A stretch of DNA of 64,000 nt, from the NCBI GenBank assembly GCA_022376515.1, contig WTXI01000116.1, positions 48,648 through 112,647 of the forward strand. Reading direction: 5' to 3'. Shown in pieces: positions 32,001-43,210 of this stretch. The notes under the pieces are model-generated. The model saw only the letters and a program-made list of their open reading frames with translations. It was not told the origin of the DNA and made no database searches. This DNA comes from Lactifluus volemus (taxonomy: Eukaryota > Basidiomycota > Agaricomycetes > Russulales > Russulaceae). Both the position numbers and the translations under genes were made by a program. How positions within the stretch are numbered: the first letter of the stretch is position 1; each line of letters starts with the position of its first letter.

Positions 32001-32501
32001 ACTGGTCCCACAGGAGTATTGCCCCCAGTGGGAAGGTCACCAGGACGTGCACCACCTCCTTCAGCACCATAATTGTCCAGTGTTGTCGTTGTAGGACTTG
32101 GGCTAGTGGCTGCCGCATTTAGAGAGTTCGTTAACGCGGTGATAGTCAACAGGAGTGTGACCGGCTCTCTTAAGTGTCTACTATGTCCATCGGCACTGCT
32201 GAATATAATCTCGAGTTCTACATGTACGATGCTCAGCAAGCGCACGAATAAGAATTGGAAGGAATAGACGGACCACGTCGAGCTTCGCAGGTGATCTCCT
32301 GCCTTCCGAGAAGGATGTCTGTCCGCACGGTCCTCTTCGCATAAAGAGATATTGTAATACCGGAGAGTGGTGGTAAAGCACTGCAGGAGAGTCAGTTGGA
32401 CCTTGGTATAAAAATCCGACACTAGCAGCTCTCACAATGCGTCAACTTTTTCGTTCCACTCCACGTGCTGAGCCACGCTCTGCCTCGATCGTGTCTGCCA
32501 T
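29082..32501 (-). pseudogene. NACHT-WD40 copy 1, 5' part (N-terminus, NACHT, WD40 1-3)
   Basis: N-terminal helical region, NACHT NTPase with Walker A GQAGTGKSS and Walker B LVVIDALDES, sensor LITSRPE, then WD40 repeats 1, 2 and half of 3. Introns with clean ends include 31802-31861 (GTATGT...CAG) and 29631-29686 (GTAGGC...ACAG); others match copy 2. The coding sequence is intact up to the TIR element at 29081. Start not certain: no in-frame ATG opens the long first exon; an ATG at 32501 (MADTIEAERG) shared with copies 2 and 4 is a candidate first exon. Confidence 0.88.
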
Positions 32502-32998
32502 GTATTCTTCCCGTTGGTCACTGTAACATAAAACTGTCTCTCTTTACCCGGGAGGACTTTAAGACGAGGAAGATTGTGCGCCCTTAGGACTGACAAGAGG
32601 GAGAGATTTAGTAGTGATCAGAGTAGAATTACTAAGATAGGTACCAGTGACCTCGAGCTGGGGTATAGTCGATTGCATTTCGCTGGCCTGGTCGCTGATC
32701 GCGCTAAATCAAAGGCAATTATCTGAGTAAACACTAGAATCGAAAATGAAGACGAAGTGATTGATGTACCCGATTCCGGAGTTTGGATGATCTGGGCTAT
32801 AGTAATGGTTAACGGGAACATCGGCATCAGGTGTGAAAGACGTTGGCATACGTATTCGGTTGTGGAAGAGCCATCGTAGAGTGAAGTGAGAAGTTGAGAC
32901 AAGCACTGGCACCGCTGCCGCATGTTCAGGCTGCTGTTGACAGCCTCGTGCTTCATTGGGAACAAACAACAAACAACATTTCACACCTTACTGGCAAT
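32502..32998. repeat. Conserved upstream block of copy 1
   Basis: Same ~500 bp lies upstream of copies 2, 3 and 4 (43211-43720, 53400-53890, 63612-64000). Probably promoter and leader. A - strand frame with DADVPVNHYYSPD is open in three copies, but most differences change residues, so I do not call it a gene. Confidence 0.6.
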
Positions 32999-33057
32999 TC
33001 CAAATTATTTCGCACGGCGCATTGCTCGACACGTCGGCGATGGCCCTTGTCCCACTT

Positions 33058-33658
33058 GTCTGGTCAATGCCGATAGATTTGTGCGGGCTCAATCTCAGTC
33101 CCGCGTCTATCGGCATGTGGCTGGATGCTTGAATGGCATTCTCCAATTCGTCTTCCCGCGCGTCGTCGGGCGTCTCGGACCAGGACGCATAGTATGGCTG
33201 CATACGTGATCATCTACACCATGTTCCCGTTCAAGAATCTGGCGGCTCGCTATATCACCCGTGGCCATGATGGCGCCAACGAGACCGTATGTTTCATCGT
33301 CTTGTTGCAGCTCTCGTCAATTTGCATAACCGACATGGGATTCAGTGCGTCGTTTTCGCGACCACGACGCCCCGTCACTGAATATATTTGTGCGCAAAGG
33401 CTCGGTATTCGTGTTCGTAGCTGCGGCAGCGCCGAACAAGCGTTCGCTCGGCGCAACGAACGGCCTCGCTCAGCCATGGTTGCTTTCCAGCGCACTGTCG
33501 GGCCCGCGGCCGCCGCATCGCTGTTTGCGTTCTCGCTCGCAAATGATGTCTTGAGCGGGAATTTTGTCTATGTCGTGCTCATCGCATTCGTCTGTGTCGC
33601 GCTCTGCGTCGCCGCTCAGCTGCCGAGGCACACATGCAAGCACGGGGATGGCAAGTAA
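33058..33658 (+). pseudogene. MFS transporter C-terminal fragment
   Basis: Pieces in different frames: MPIDLCGLNLSPASIGMWL, NGILQFVFPRVVGRLGPGRI, LAARYITRGHDGANETV, AAAPNKRSLGATNGLAQ, then AAAASLFAFSLANDVLSGNF and a final hydrophobic helix to 33658. This is the C-terminal half of a fungal major-facilitator drug/solute transporter (DHA1-like), with at least three frame changes. It begins right where homology to the other array units ends. Confidence 0.8.
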
Positions 33659-34037
33659 CCCAACGGTAACTCGCATTCCCCCGAACTCTGTATTTCAAAT
33701 ATTTGAATCGCATACCATTATTTTACCCCTACGGTTGTGATGCTATCGCAATTGGTGCCGCGTGAATTCATAGAGGCGTCACTGTCTGTAAAATAGATGC
33801 TAAATATTGTGCTGTGATGTCGGGTACTGCCCTGACAGCGCGGGAGCCGAAATGCCGACGCGTTAGGATGGCCGATGGGCTACACGGAACCTCTTGCTGG
33901 GCAGGCATGTCGTGTGACGCGCGGATTGATGAGTGGAAGCGAAGAAGATACAGTTGGCGATGCCTCGCTGCTCCATGACCTCACGATTTGGAGGTCTTTA
34001 AGTACATTGAAATCTCATAAGCTACTATAGTAGGCGT
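33659..34037. other. Spacer, nothing recognised
   Basis: No ORF, RNA gene or repeat recognised between the MFS fragment and the eL14 pseudogene. Confidence 0.5.
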
Positions 34038-34715
34038 TTAGGATGACCGTGAGGGTAGTCCTACGAAACTGATGGATGGGAACAACAGATGGTGGTGTAA
34101 GGCCAGCCGTGCAGCTGGCCATTGTATGCTCTTTACGCGTCGGGCTCGGTGTAAAGTCACACAGCTACGACACCCCAAACACTCTAGCCAGTCACCCTGA
34201 TGTCCCTCTGAAAGTTCATGCCTTGCGGCCTTGAGTACCTTGCGCACCTTATCACGCCGTGACTTTTTGTGCGCCATGTCCTGGAAGCGCTCAAAGTCGG
34301 TGAGTGTTCGCCGCTTCTCTGCCGCAGCACGCTTCTTCGCCCATACCGTTGATCCCATTTAGCAACGACCTCAGCGTGTTTCTTCACAATGCCAGAGCTG
34401 GCGCTGCGTGGAAGTTTTGGAACGGTGAGGGGTGTGAGGGTGAGGTGGCGATAGGGAAAGGCCTGGCGCGGAACGCCCGTTGTTGGGCCGTCGATGACTT
34501 CCTGAGTATCAAGAGTAAGGAAACATGAACAGTGGTGATCAGCAGTGATATGCTCACCTTGTTGTGGTCGATTATTTTAATGACAGCTATGTGGCCTGCA
34601 TGGGGGCCAGCCTCGAGAAGCACGACTGTCCACGTTCAAGTTGTTGGAACGGGAAATGAAAGCAGTCCCAACTTACCCCGGCCAACCTCTGCGAAGCGAG
34701 CAAGTTTGATTCAAA
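34038..34715 (-). pseudogene. eL14 ribosomal protein pseudogene, copy B
   Basis: 60S ribosomal protein eL14-like. Exons read on -: 34677-34715 (FAEVGR, one base short of copy A's exon), 34558-34625 (VLLEAGPHAGHIAVIKIIDH), and 34501 downwards (EVIDGPTTGVPRQAFPYRHL, TVPKLPR, then WAKKRAAAEKRRTLTDFERF and KKSRRDKVRKVLKAAR). A one-base deletion near 34350 separates KKHAEVVAKW from VWAKKRAA. Introns are normal (GTAAGT...CAG, GTGAGC...CAG). Two frameshifts make it a pseudogene as read, unless they are consensus errors. Confidence 0.82.
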
Positions 34716-35412
34716 CTGGGATGAACAATGTCAGATGAGTCCCACATTCCTTGAGAGTCCCGTTGCAGAAATTGTCAAGCCAGTGATGGCGCATCCAGCA
34801 CCGTAAGGTCTAACACACGGACGCATGAAAGTATCTTGAAGTTGTGTTCGTTGTCGTCGACGGCGTCGAGGAATGAATTTGTTCAATGAAAGTTTGAGCG
34901 GAGTCTCAATTAGATGGCTGAGGGTTGACAAATCTTCCTCTCATCACAAATTACAAACTCACCTCCACCCCCTCGTGCTTTAGCGCTTTAGCATGCAGTA
35001 CTGTACAGTATCACTGGCACAAACACCACCGCGGTCATAGATCGGGGCGTTAAAAAAACCCCGTAGGGAAAAAAGCCTGCCGACCTCACGCAACCCAATC
35101 CACCTCCTTCCCCAAGGCGTGTATGAACGTTTTGAAGTCGCATGCGGAACTTTAGGCTTCGAAAGGTGAGCGCTGGGCAGAAAATGTGACGGCTGGTCCA
35201 GCTAAAAGACGTCCATTGACGCATTGCTACGAGTGCCCTGCCTTCGGTGTCTTGGTCGTGCGCCCTGATCACTGTCAGCCGTCACAATCCCTACCTTGCC
35301 TTGCTGACTTCCACTTCTCTTGTCCCTTAGAAACCATATGCCACCGATGCGTCACCACCCCGCTGTAACTTCCATCCCCTCCCCAGACCTCGCGTCAACA
35401 GCGCCCTGCTGA
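34716..35412. repeat. Duplicated flank shared with 22271-22780
   Basis: 34716-35280 parallels 22271-22780 (TGAACAATGTCAGATGAGTC type sequence, then CGTGTATGAACNTTTTG and GTGTCTTGGTCGTGCGCCC). No gene recognised. Confidence 0.65.
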
Positions 35413-36210
35413 CTACATGCGGTGAAGCGCAAGCACGTTTTTCGATTCGTCCCTCACTCCGTCATCATGGATTTCCACCTGAGTGATGGCGTTGAATTCG
35501 GAGAAGAGTGCGTCTTCATAAGAGGCGGACTCGTGCATAAGCACTGGCGTAAAGTGAGGCGTGCTCGGCCCGCTCTCATCATCGGACGGCGTGGATGTTC
35601 CCAGAGTTGATACTGGCGTCGGCGGGCAAAAGAAGACAGAAGTAGGGCTTGGCGTCGTCCAAGGGCTACTTTGGCCTGCGGCAGAAAAGTAGCTTGGTCC
35701 ATCACCACAATGGGCCTCCAAGATGCTTGGCTCGGAGATGTCATCGTCGTCTCCCAACTCTTCCTCGTTTCTTGAAGCGCTGTCGTTTTCAGTCTCGGGG
35801 TCGCTTAGGGTGTCGTCAGCCTCCTCTTCCGCCACCAGCATTGCGTGGTATTCCGAATCCCCACGCTCCCACGCGTCGTCACTTTCTTCCAGGATGTCAT
35901 ATTGGTCCTGGTACCAGTCGTCATCGGCAGCTGTCTCAAGACTGTCGGGATCTTCCAGAGTCATCGATGCGTGTGTACTAGAGTATACGTTGGTGCATGC
36001 ACCCCTGTGGATCTGGACACGTGCACGGCGGCGGATGGGATTCAATGGCGACTTTGTCTCTTCGGTAACAAAGATGTGCGGGATGTGAAAGTCCTCAGGG
36101 GCAGTGACAACTGGCGCGGGACAGCGTGGCATTGACTTGAACCAGAGGTTTTTTGCTTTTCCTACGGCGATTAACGGACTCCCCAGAGCGGACTGAAAGG
36201 AAGAAACCAA
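35413..36210 (-). CDS. Hypothetical acidic protein
   Basis: 265-codon open frame present only in the spacer between copies 1 and 2. Strongly acidic, Ser/Thr/Pro-rich middle (ESDDAWERGDSEYH, EEEADDTLSDPETEN, EEELGDDDDISEP). The frame opens with TTG, not ATG, so an upstream exon is likely; 36171-36479 (-) has a coding-like stretch QHYDREFYKELVMRLYAVK that could supply it. No family recognised; it may be a low-complexity tail of a multi-exon gene. Confidence 0.45.
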   Translation of the reverse strand: MVSSFQSALGSPLIAVGKAKNLWFKSMPRCPAPVVTAPEDFHIPHIFVTEETKSPLNPIRRRARVQIHRGACTNVYSSTHASMTLEDPDSLETAADDDWYQDQYDILEESDDAWERGDSEYHAMLVAEEEADDTLSDPETENDSASRNEEELGDDDDISEPSILEAHCGDGPSYFSAAGQSSPWTTPSPTSVFFCPPTPVSTLGTSTPSDDESGPSTPHFTPVLMHESASYEDALFSEFNAITQVEIHDDGVRDESKNVLALHRM

Positions 36211-36479
36211 CCGAGGACGTCCAGGCCGGCGATCCGGATGCGGCCGAAAACAGTGCGATTCTGAGCCTTGACAGCATAGAGACGCATGACGAGTTCCTTG
36301 TAAAACTCGCGATCATAATGTTGCTTGGGGCCCTCAACAACAAAACCAATGGGCGGCGAAGAATGCGGAGCAAGTTTGGAAGTGAGGTTAACAGTAGCTG
36401 ATAGCATGAACGTCAACATGTTTTTTAAAGCAAAGTGTGGGTGTGTGCAAAAGGTTTGCAGAGAAGCGGTATGAAGCAA

Positions 36480-37979
36480 GTATAAAGCAGGTTGAGAAAC
36501 CTTTCTTAGCGGAATCTTTTCTTATTTGTGTTGTTATCATCCAGACTGCCAGCCTCACTCGTCTAAGTGCCAAGTGCAACTTGAAGCAGAAATTACGTCA
36601 TACGTCCTCGCGAGGCCCGAAGAAGCCACACGTAACTCAGTTTGCATCTCTAAAAAAAATGGACAAAGAGGGAGAGAAGATATATAAGATTAAGCTTGAA
36701 TGCGACACTATATGGATCCGGAGCTGCCATGTTATTAGTGGCACACGTCCCTCAACGAAAAACAGTCCGCAAACTTGAAATTATGACTTTCATGCTACGC
36801 AAGCCGCAATGGCGCCGCGCGAATCCATGAGCCGAATAGAACGTTTCCGAGTCAACTCAGATAAGAGCCAGCAGGGCAGTGATGACATTCCATCGAACTC
36901 CGGGGAGATGGCGATCTTGACAATCCCCCTCTGGACGCCAATTCGGAACTCGCGCGCGCTCGCGTTGGTCGTCATTTGTGGGAATTTGTGGCGCGGACCT
37001 GAGCATCGGCCCGGAGCACCGACTGGCAGCTGCGTCGAGACGGCACGACTAGCTACAACTACCATGAAGACTTTGCCAGTGTGAGAGGAGGATAGTAATA
37101 CGTTGTAGGTGTATTTTTCGTCAACGCGCGCAAGGGGCGTTTGGTGCGTTTGTGTCAATTTTCAATATGTTCGATGGGGTCTGGGATCAGTGCGCGCAAC
37201 AACCAGGTTGAGATCCTTCGTGCGTGCCAAGTTTTTCTGATCATCATGTGGCGGGGGGGAGCAGGTTTTCCAGAGCTACGGCCTACAGCGGCATGAAGAC
37301 GTGATTCAGCATCGTGATTGAAAGATACGACATGAACAAAGTACCACTTGCACTGCAGTTACATCGTGCAATGTCACGGGTGGCTATCATGGCGATCATA
37401 GCTGACTCACACACCCCTTCCCTTGTCTCGCTTGGCCCGATACACGCTCTCTGTAGCCCTACTAGCAGCTTTACTTCTCGATCGCTCATAAGTGGTATTC
37501 CATGACGCTAATACTTGGGGTCCCCCACTGCGACACACTGATGCCATCGCCAGCCTTAAGTGCACCCGTTGGGGATGCAGCCGCAAGTGGCTCACCAGGG
37601 TGGCCACGGAACTGCGTGACACGGGGAAGACTTGGCTCGGGCGCATGTTATTCTTCGGTGCACAGGCCACTGCATCTCTAGGTATCTTTGGACAGCTGCA
37701 GTATCTTCTGCGAGCCAGAAAATGATGTCTCAGACAAAATACTTGATTCCCTCGGCGACTTCAGCGAGAACGTGAAAGGAAACCTGAGCCGCTAGACACA
37801 AAAACCAACACCGCCTTAAGCCTGAGAATGCGTGTGTTTTAATGCAATGACCAACTTGAAATACCAGTACCTGACCTAATATCGAAAAGACGACTCTGCT
37901 GGCCATATCTCAGACACACTCGCTGGTGCTAACTGAATTCAGGATTCACTAATCAGAGTTTGCATATATACATGTGACT
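36480..37979. other. Spacer before copy 2
   Basis: 36480-37420 holds short ORFs on both strands with no recognised family. 37440-37900 is the duplicated 3' flank shared with copies 1 and 4. Confidence 0.5.
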
Positions 37980-40900
37980 CTATTCAGACGAGCTGTGAAT
38001 GTATACCATAGCCCAATTTAATCCATACACAAATCTTGAGAGATCAACCTCCGTTCTATCTTTGCCAGCAACCCAGACTGTGTTAGCTCTATGAAGGTAT
38101 GGCCGGTGAATGGGAGGAATCCACAAAAGGAGTTCTTCATCTTCCCCATACATCCATCCATCACTATGGATTGGGAACTTCTCCATAAAGTGATCTTTAT
38201 CAATATCTTCTGCTCTGCGTTTTCCTATATGAATCATGTGATCTCGTAAGGTCGAGGTGATAGGCTGCCCATCCAAAGTGGACGCACCAGAGTTAGTCGA
38301 TTGGGTGAGTCCGGTAGACGAGCCCACAATATCCTGTCCTGTTGTGGCATCCCACATGCGGATCGTGCAATCTCCCGAGGCAGAAACAATCCGCTGCCCA
38401 TGTGGTGAGAATGCAACCGAGTTGACCCATTCAGTGTGTCCAATAAACGGGCCTGCCACAGCCACACCTGTAGCAGGATCCCACAAGCGAATCGTGCGAT
38501 CGTCCGAGGCCGATGCAATGTGCCGCCCGTTCGGTGAGAATGCAACAGAGGTGACAGCATCGGCGTGTCCAGTAAATGGACCGACTACTGATTGTCCTGT
38601 CACAGAATCCCACACACAGATCGTGCGATCGAACGAGGCTGAGGCAATTCGCTGCCCGTCCGGTGAAAATGCGACAGATGCGACCAACTGAGTGTGACCA
38701 TTGAACGGGCCCGCTACGACCTCCCCTGTCACAGCATCCCATACTCGAATCGTGCAGTCCTCTGAGGCAGAGGCGATGCGCTTCCCGTCCGGCGAGAACG
38801 CAACAGAGAGGACCGCATCAGTGTGTCCAGTACACGGGCCCACTACAACCTCTCCCGTCATGGCATCCCACACGCGAACCGTGCGATCTCCCGAGGCCGA
38901 CGCGAGGCGTTGTCCATCTGGCGAGAATGCAACAGAGTAGACTGCATCGGTATGTCGAGTAAATGGGCCCGCTATAACATCTCCTGTCGCGGGATCCCAC
39001 ACGCGAATCGTGCGATCGAACGAGGCCGAGACAATCCGCTGCCCTTCAGGCGAAAAAACAACAAATTCGACCCAAGCGGTGTGACCAGTAAACGGACCTG
39101 CTATGGCCTCGCCTGTTGCGGCATCCCACACACAAATTGTGCAATCTGCAGAGGCCGAGGCTATCCGTTGCCCATCTGGTGAGATTGCAACAGAAAAGAT
39201 CGATTGGGTATGTCCGGTAAACGAGCCACCGGCCACTCCTTTTCTGGGATGCCACACGCAAACCGTGCGATCATCCGAGGCCGAGGCAATGCGCTGCCCG
39301 TCAGGTGAGACTGAAATAGAAAATATGGAAGCTGTGTGTCCAGTAAATGGGCCTGCTACTATCTGACCTGTTGCGGAATCCCACACGCAAATCGTGCGAT
39401 CTCCCGAGGCTGAGGTGATGCGTTTCCCATCCGGCGAGAATGCGATAGAGTAGATAGCATCGTCGTGTCCAGTAATTGGGCTAGCTACCACCATTCCTGT
39501 TGCGGTATCCCACACACGAATCGTGCGATCGTCAGAGGCCGAAGCGACATGCTTCCCGTCCGGTGAGAATGCAACACACCTAACCGGATCGGTGTGTTCA
39601 GTATACGGGCTCGCTAGGACCTCTCCGGTTGGGGCATCCCAAATGCGAATCGTGCAATCTTGAGAGGCAGAGGCGATACGTTTCCCGTCTGGTGAGAATG
39701 TAACAAAGAAGACCGCGCCGACGTGTCCAGTAAACGGGCCTGCTACGACTTCTCCAGTTGCGGCATCCCAAATACGAATTGTGCGATCTTCTGAGCCTGA
39801 GGCGATGTGTTGCCCGTTTGGTGAAAATGCAACGCATCTGACCCAATCCGTGTGTCGAGTAAATGGTACCGCTACGACCTCTCCTGTTGCGGCATCCCAA
39901 ACGCAAATCGTGCAATCGGCCGAGGCCGATGCGATTCGTTTCCCGTCGGGCGAGAATGCGACAGACAAGACAAAATTGGTGTGTCCAGTAAACGGCCCCG
40001 CTACAACTTCCCCCGTTGTAGCATCCCACACCCGAATCGTGCAATCTCGCGAGCCTGATGCGATCCGCTGCCCATCTGGGGAGAATACAACAGAGTCGAC
40101 TGGTTCATCATGTGCTTGAATCGTCATTTCCAGTGCTGGCCAATCAGACAACCGTCCGCGTCTCAAAGAAAATGTGTGGGGGAATAGGTGAAGGTGGTGC
40201 TCGACGACACGGGAAGAAGATGGCGCAAACGGGAGGGCAGATATATATATATGCGGGACGCTTCTTGATATAGCCATTCCGAAATATCGCACAAACGCGA
40301 ACGTATCATCCACTAATGCCAACAGATTTTCAACCTCTGATTGGAATGATTGCTGAAATTGTACCCAATAGTTATTACATGTCCTATAACATGATTAGAG
40401 GCGCCCACCTTCTGCTGATCAGACCGCAACCATGTGATCAGAGATGCCAATGCTCGTGATCCAAGACCGACACTGTTCTTGATGCTGAGCACCTCCAGCC
40501 AAAAGAGAAACCTTGTCTCGAACAGCGATCGAAGTTTTGGAAACAGATCCCGTTCAATATCAAGAAGTTCTAAATGATCCCCCCAAAAAATGCAGCCATA
40601 CGATAGAGCAGGTGGAACATATTTGGCAATTCGAGATTCGAGATCTGGCACGTCCCTGTTGGCAACGTATGACGATTCGAATTTGCAAATGTTGAACTTG
40701 AGGCCATTCAGCATTAATCCAAGACAGGAATGTGCCAGCTGACAGTGAGCCTTGCCAAGGTCGATGTGGAATACCCCACTCTTCTCATTGGCCAGGAAGT
40801 CACGAAATGAGGTGTGGAGAGGGACGATTGGGAGGGTATCGTCGGATGAGGTCACATTACTGAGAAGTGAGCCAAGGTGACGGAGCATCTCAACGACGCA

Positions 40901-43210
40901 TTCCGAATCCTCGGGGTCAGGGTTCTCGGGGTCATCCAGGGGTGAATGTCGTCGCAGAGTAGTCAATGAAAGCATGGAAAGCGGAACGAAAGCAGCAAAA
41001 AGCTGCCCCATCACGGAACGAAATAGGGCCTGTGCTGCAACCGGCTTGAAATACCCTTCCAGAACTTCTCCATATAGCTGGTCCAAAGGATCTTGCCCAT
41101 CCCGACCTCGAGAGTGCCCCAACAGACGCTGTATCACCTGCTTCTTGCTAAACCCAAAGCTGGGAGGAGGACTGTTTATTAGCCCGGAAGCAACGGCTGC
41201 CCACTGAAACAATCCTTCTGCTGCCTTTGCGAGTTCAACACCATGTCGTTCGAACAGGTTCAAAGGGAGTTCGTTCCGGAGATATAACCCAATATCTTGC
41301 TCCGTTTTCGTGGCCAGTTTGTGATCATCCATATAGAGAGTGCGCACGGACAACGCATTACAGAATGCACGTTCCATACCGTTCTCCGGCCTTGAGGTGA
41401 TGAGGAATCGGAAATTGGATGGCAACTCGAACAGATGTTGAGCTATAAATTTGTGCAACCCGTTTTGACCGATCGCATCACCACTCTCATCCAACGCATC
41501 GATCACGATAAGGATTGGGTCGCTAGACTGAACGTTCTTGACTGGCTCGAGGAGAAGGGATTCGAAAAGTGTGCGATAATGTCGAGTATTCCGAAGAGAT
41601 GGATTATTCTTCAGTACCTTCCCGAGCGCTAATTTGAACGGAGGATAGCGATCGGAGAGATCGCGAGCGAGTGTCGTGAACAGCTGGTAAGCTTCATCTT
41701 TCGATCCCTCTTTCCGCAAAAACACGAAGTAAGTGCAGAGGCACTTATTCTCGAACAGTAGTGCGACCTCATGTGCGATTGAAGACTTTCCTGTGCCTGC
41801 TTGGCCGAGGAGCACGAGCCCACGTTGAGATTCAGGACTCTCGACCCACTTGACGATATGATCCAAAAAGTCTTCGCGTGTGCCCGGAAGACAGCGCTTC
41901 CCATCGCCAAATTGCCAGCCTCCTTTGTAAGGCAATTCTCTAATGTTTGCCTGCAATTCTTTGTGCCCTCGTCAGGAAGATTGCCCGACAATCGTATCAC
42001 CATTAGGACTACGCACCAGCTTCTAACACAGCAATCCCAGTGACGACAGCAGTACTCGCGAGGAAATTATCTCGCAGTCGAGCAAGGTTTGTGCGATACT
42101 CATCAATTTTCGCATCAACCTGGCGGACAACATTCTTCAAAGTCCGCTTTCCTAAATCAAATCTTTATTATGATCAATGACCACAAAGAGGTCAAGACGA
42201 CGTACCGACTTGTACATCCTCCGCATACGATGTGATAAAATTGGCACATTCCGAGACACACTCCAGCATCTCATCCAGGATCTTTGGTTGCGTAGACTCC
42301 GGGTCCATGTTCCTCAGAACGTCCGCCTTCTTTGCGAAGTCAAACGCGTCCAGGATTGCCTGAAGTAATGTTCTGACGTTGTCGTCACGCTTCAACTGGA
42401 GTAGCAAAGTCTGACGGCAGAAAATATTGAGCTATCGATATCCTCCGACAGAGCACGGAGACACACCTCTGGAATCTTTGAGAGCAATTTCCATGCTAGC
42501 TGTGCATGGGGGAGCAACTGAGCGCAAAAGCTAGCTCAGAAAAGCAACGGAGAAAATTGATGAGACATACATCTGCGATTGGACCGATAGTGTCGAGTAC
42601 TTGCTTGATAACACCAATCGCACCTTCCCATACCGTCATCGTATCCATACCTTTCATGGCTTCCTCTGCACGATCGACAGTACGTGAGATCTCCGTGTGG
42701 CCATCTTGCCCTTGTCCCACAGGGGTGTTACCCCCGGTGGGAAGGTCACCAGGACATGCACCACCTTCTTCAGCACCACGATTTTCCAGTGCTATCGCCG
42801 TAGGACTTGGGGTAGTGGCTGCCGCATTTAGAGAGTTCGTCGAGGCGGTGATAGTCAATATGAGTGTAGCCGGCTCTCTTAGGTGTCTACCAGGTCCATC
42901 AGCACCGCTGAAAATAATCTCGAGTTCTATGTGTATGATGCTTAGCAAGCGCATGAGTAAGGACTCGAAGGAATAGACGAACCGCGTCGAGCTTCGCAGG
43001 TGATCTCCTGCCTTCCGATAAGGATGTCTGTCCGCACGGTCCTCTTCGCATAAAGAGATATTGTAAGAGTTGAGAGTGGTGGTAAAGCACTGCAGGAGAG
43101 TCAGTTGGACCTGGGTATAAAAATCCGACACTGGCAGCTCTCACAATGCATCAACTTTTTCGTTCCACTCCACGTGCTGCGCTACGCTCTGCCTTGATCG
43201 TGTCTGCCAT
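37980..43210 (-). CDS. NACHT-WD40 (STAND/NLR, HET-E-like) receptor, copy 2, intact
   Basis: Predicted intracellular NLR-type receptor. Model: exons 42571 to at least 43131, 42467-42517, 42206-42410, 42017-42151, 40409-41958, 37980-40352, with GT-AG introns of 53-58 nt; phases agree throughout. N-terminal region (PTGGNTPVG, GHTEISRTVDRAEEAM) is not assigned to a family. NACHT has Walker A GQAGTGKSSIAHE, Walker B ILIVIDALDESGD, LITSRPE and the family segment PLHTSFRDFL. WD40 region: 14 repeats of 43 residues, then a conserved tail ([14 protein letters not shown]). About 1.6k residues. Families of this type act in heterokaryon incompatibility and fungal immunity. Start uncertain (candidate ATG at 43210). 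Only copy without lesions. Confidence 0.92.
38306..40112 (-). repeat. Fourteen 129-bp WD40 repeats in copy 2
   Basis: Each unit begins GHT-x-x-V-x-x-VAFSPDG and ends IRVWD-ATGE--AGPF. Repeat 7 is distinct (VCVWHPRKGVAG) at the same place in every copy, dividing the array 7+7. Long antisense frames here are by-products. Confidence 0.9.

Noticed and set aside
32618..32984. Conserved - strand frame upstream of each NACHT gene as a separate gene
   Set aside because: Open in several copies, but most differences change residues, and no start or family is visible; kept as an upstream block.
38306..40112. Regular repeats as a possible CRISPR or satellite
   Set aside because: The period is 129 bp and codes 43-residue WD40 units; there are no spacer/repeat units of CRISPR size.
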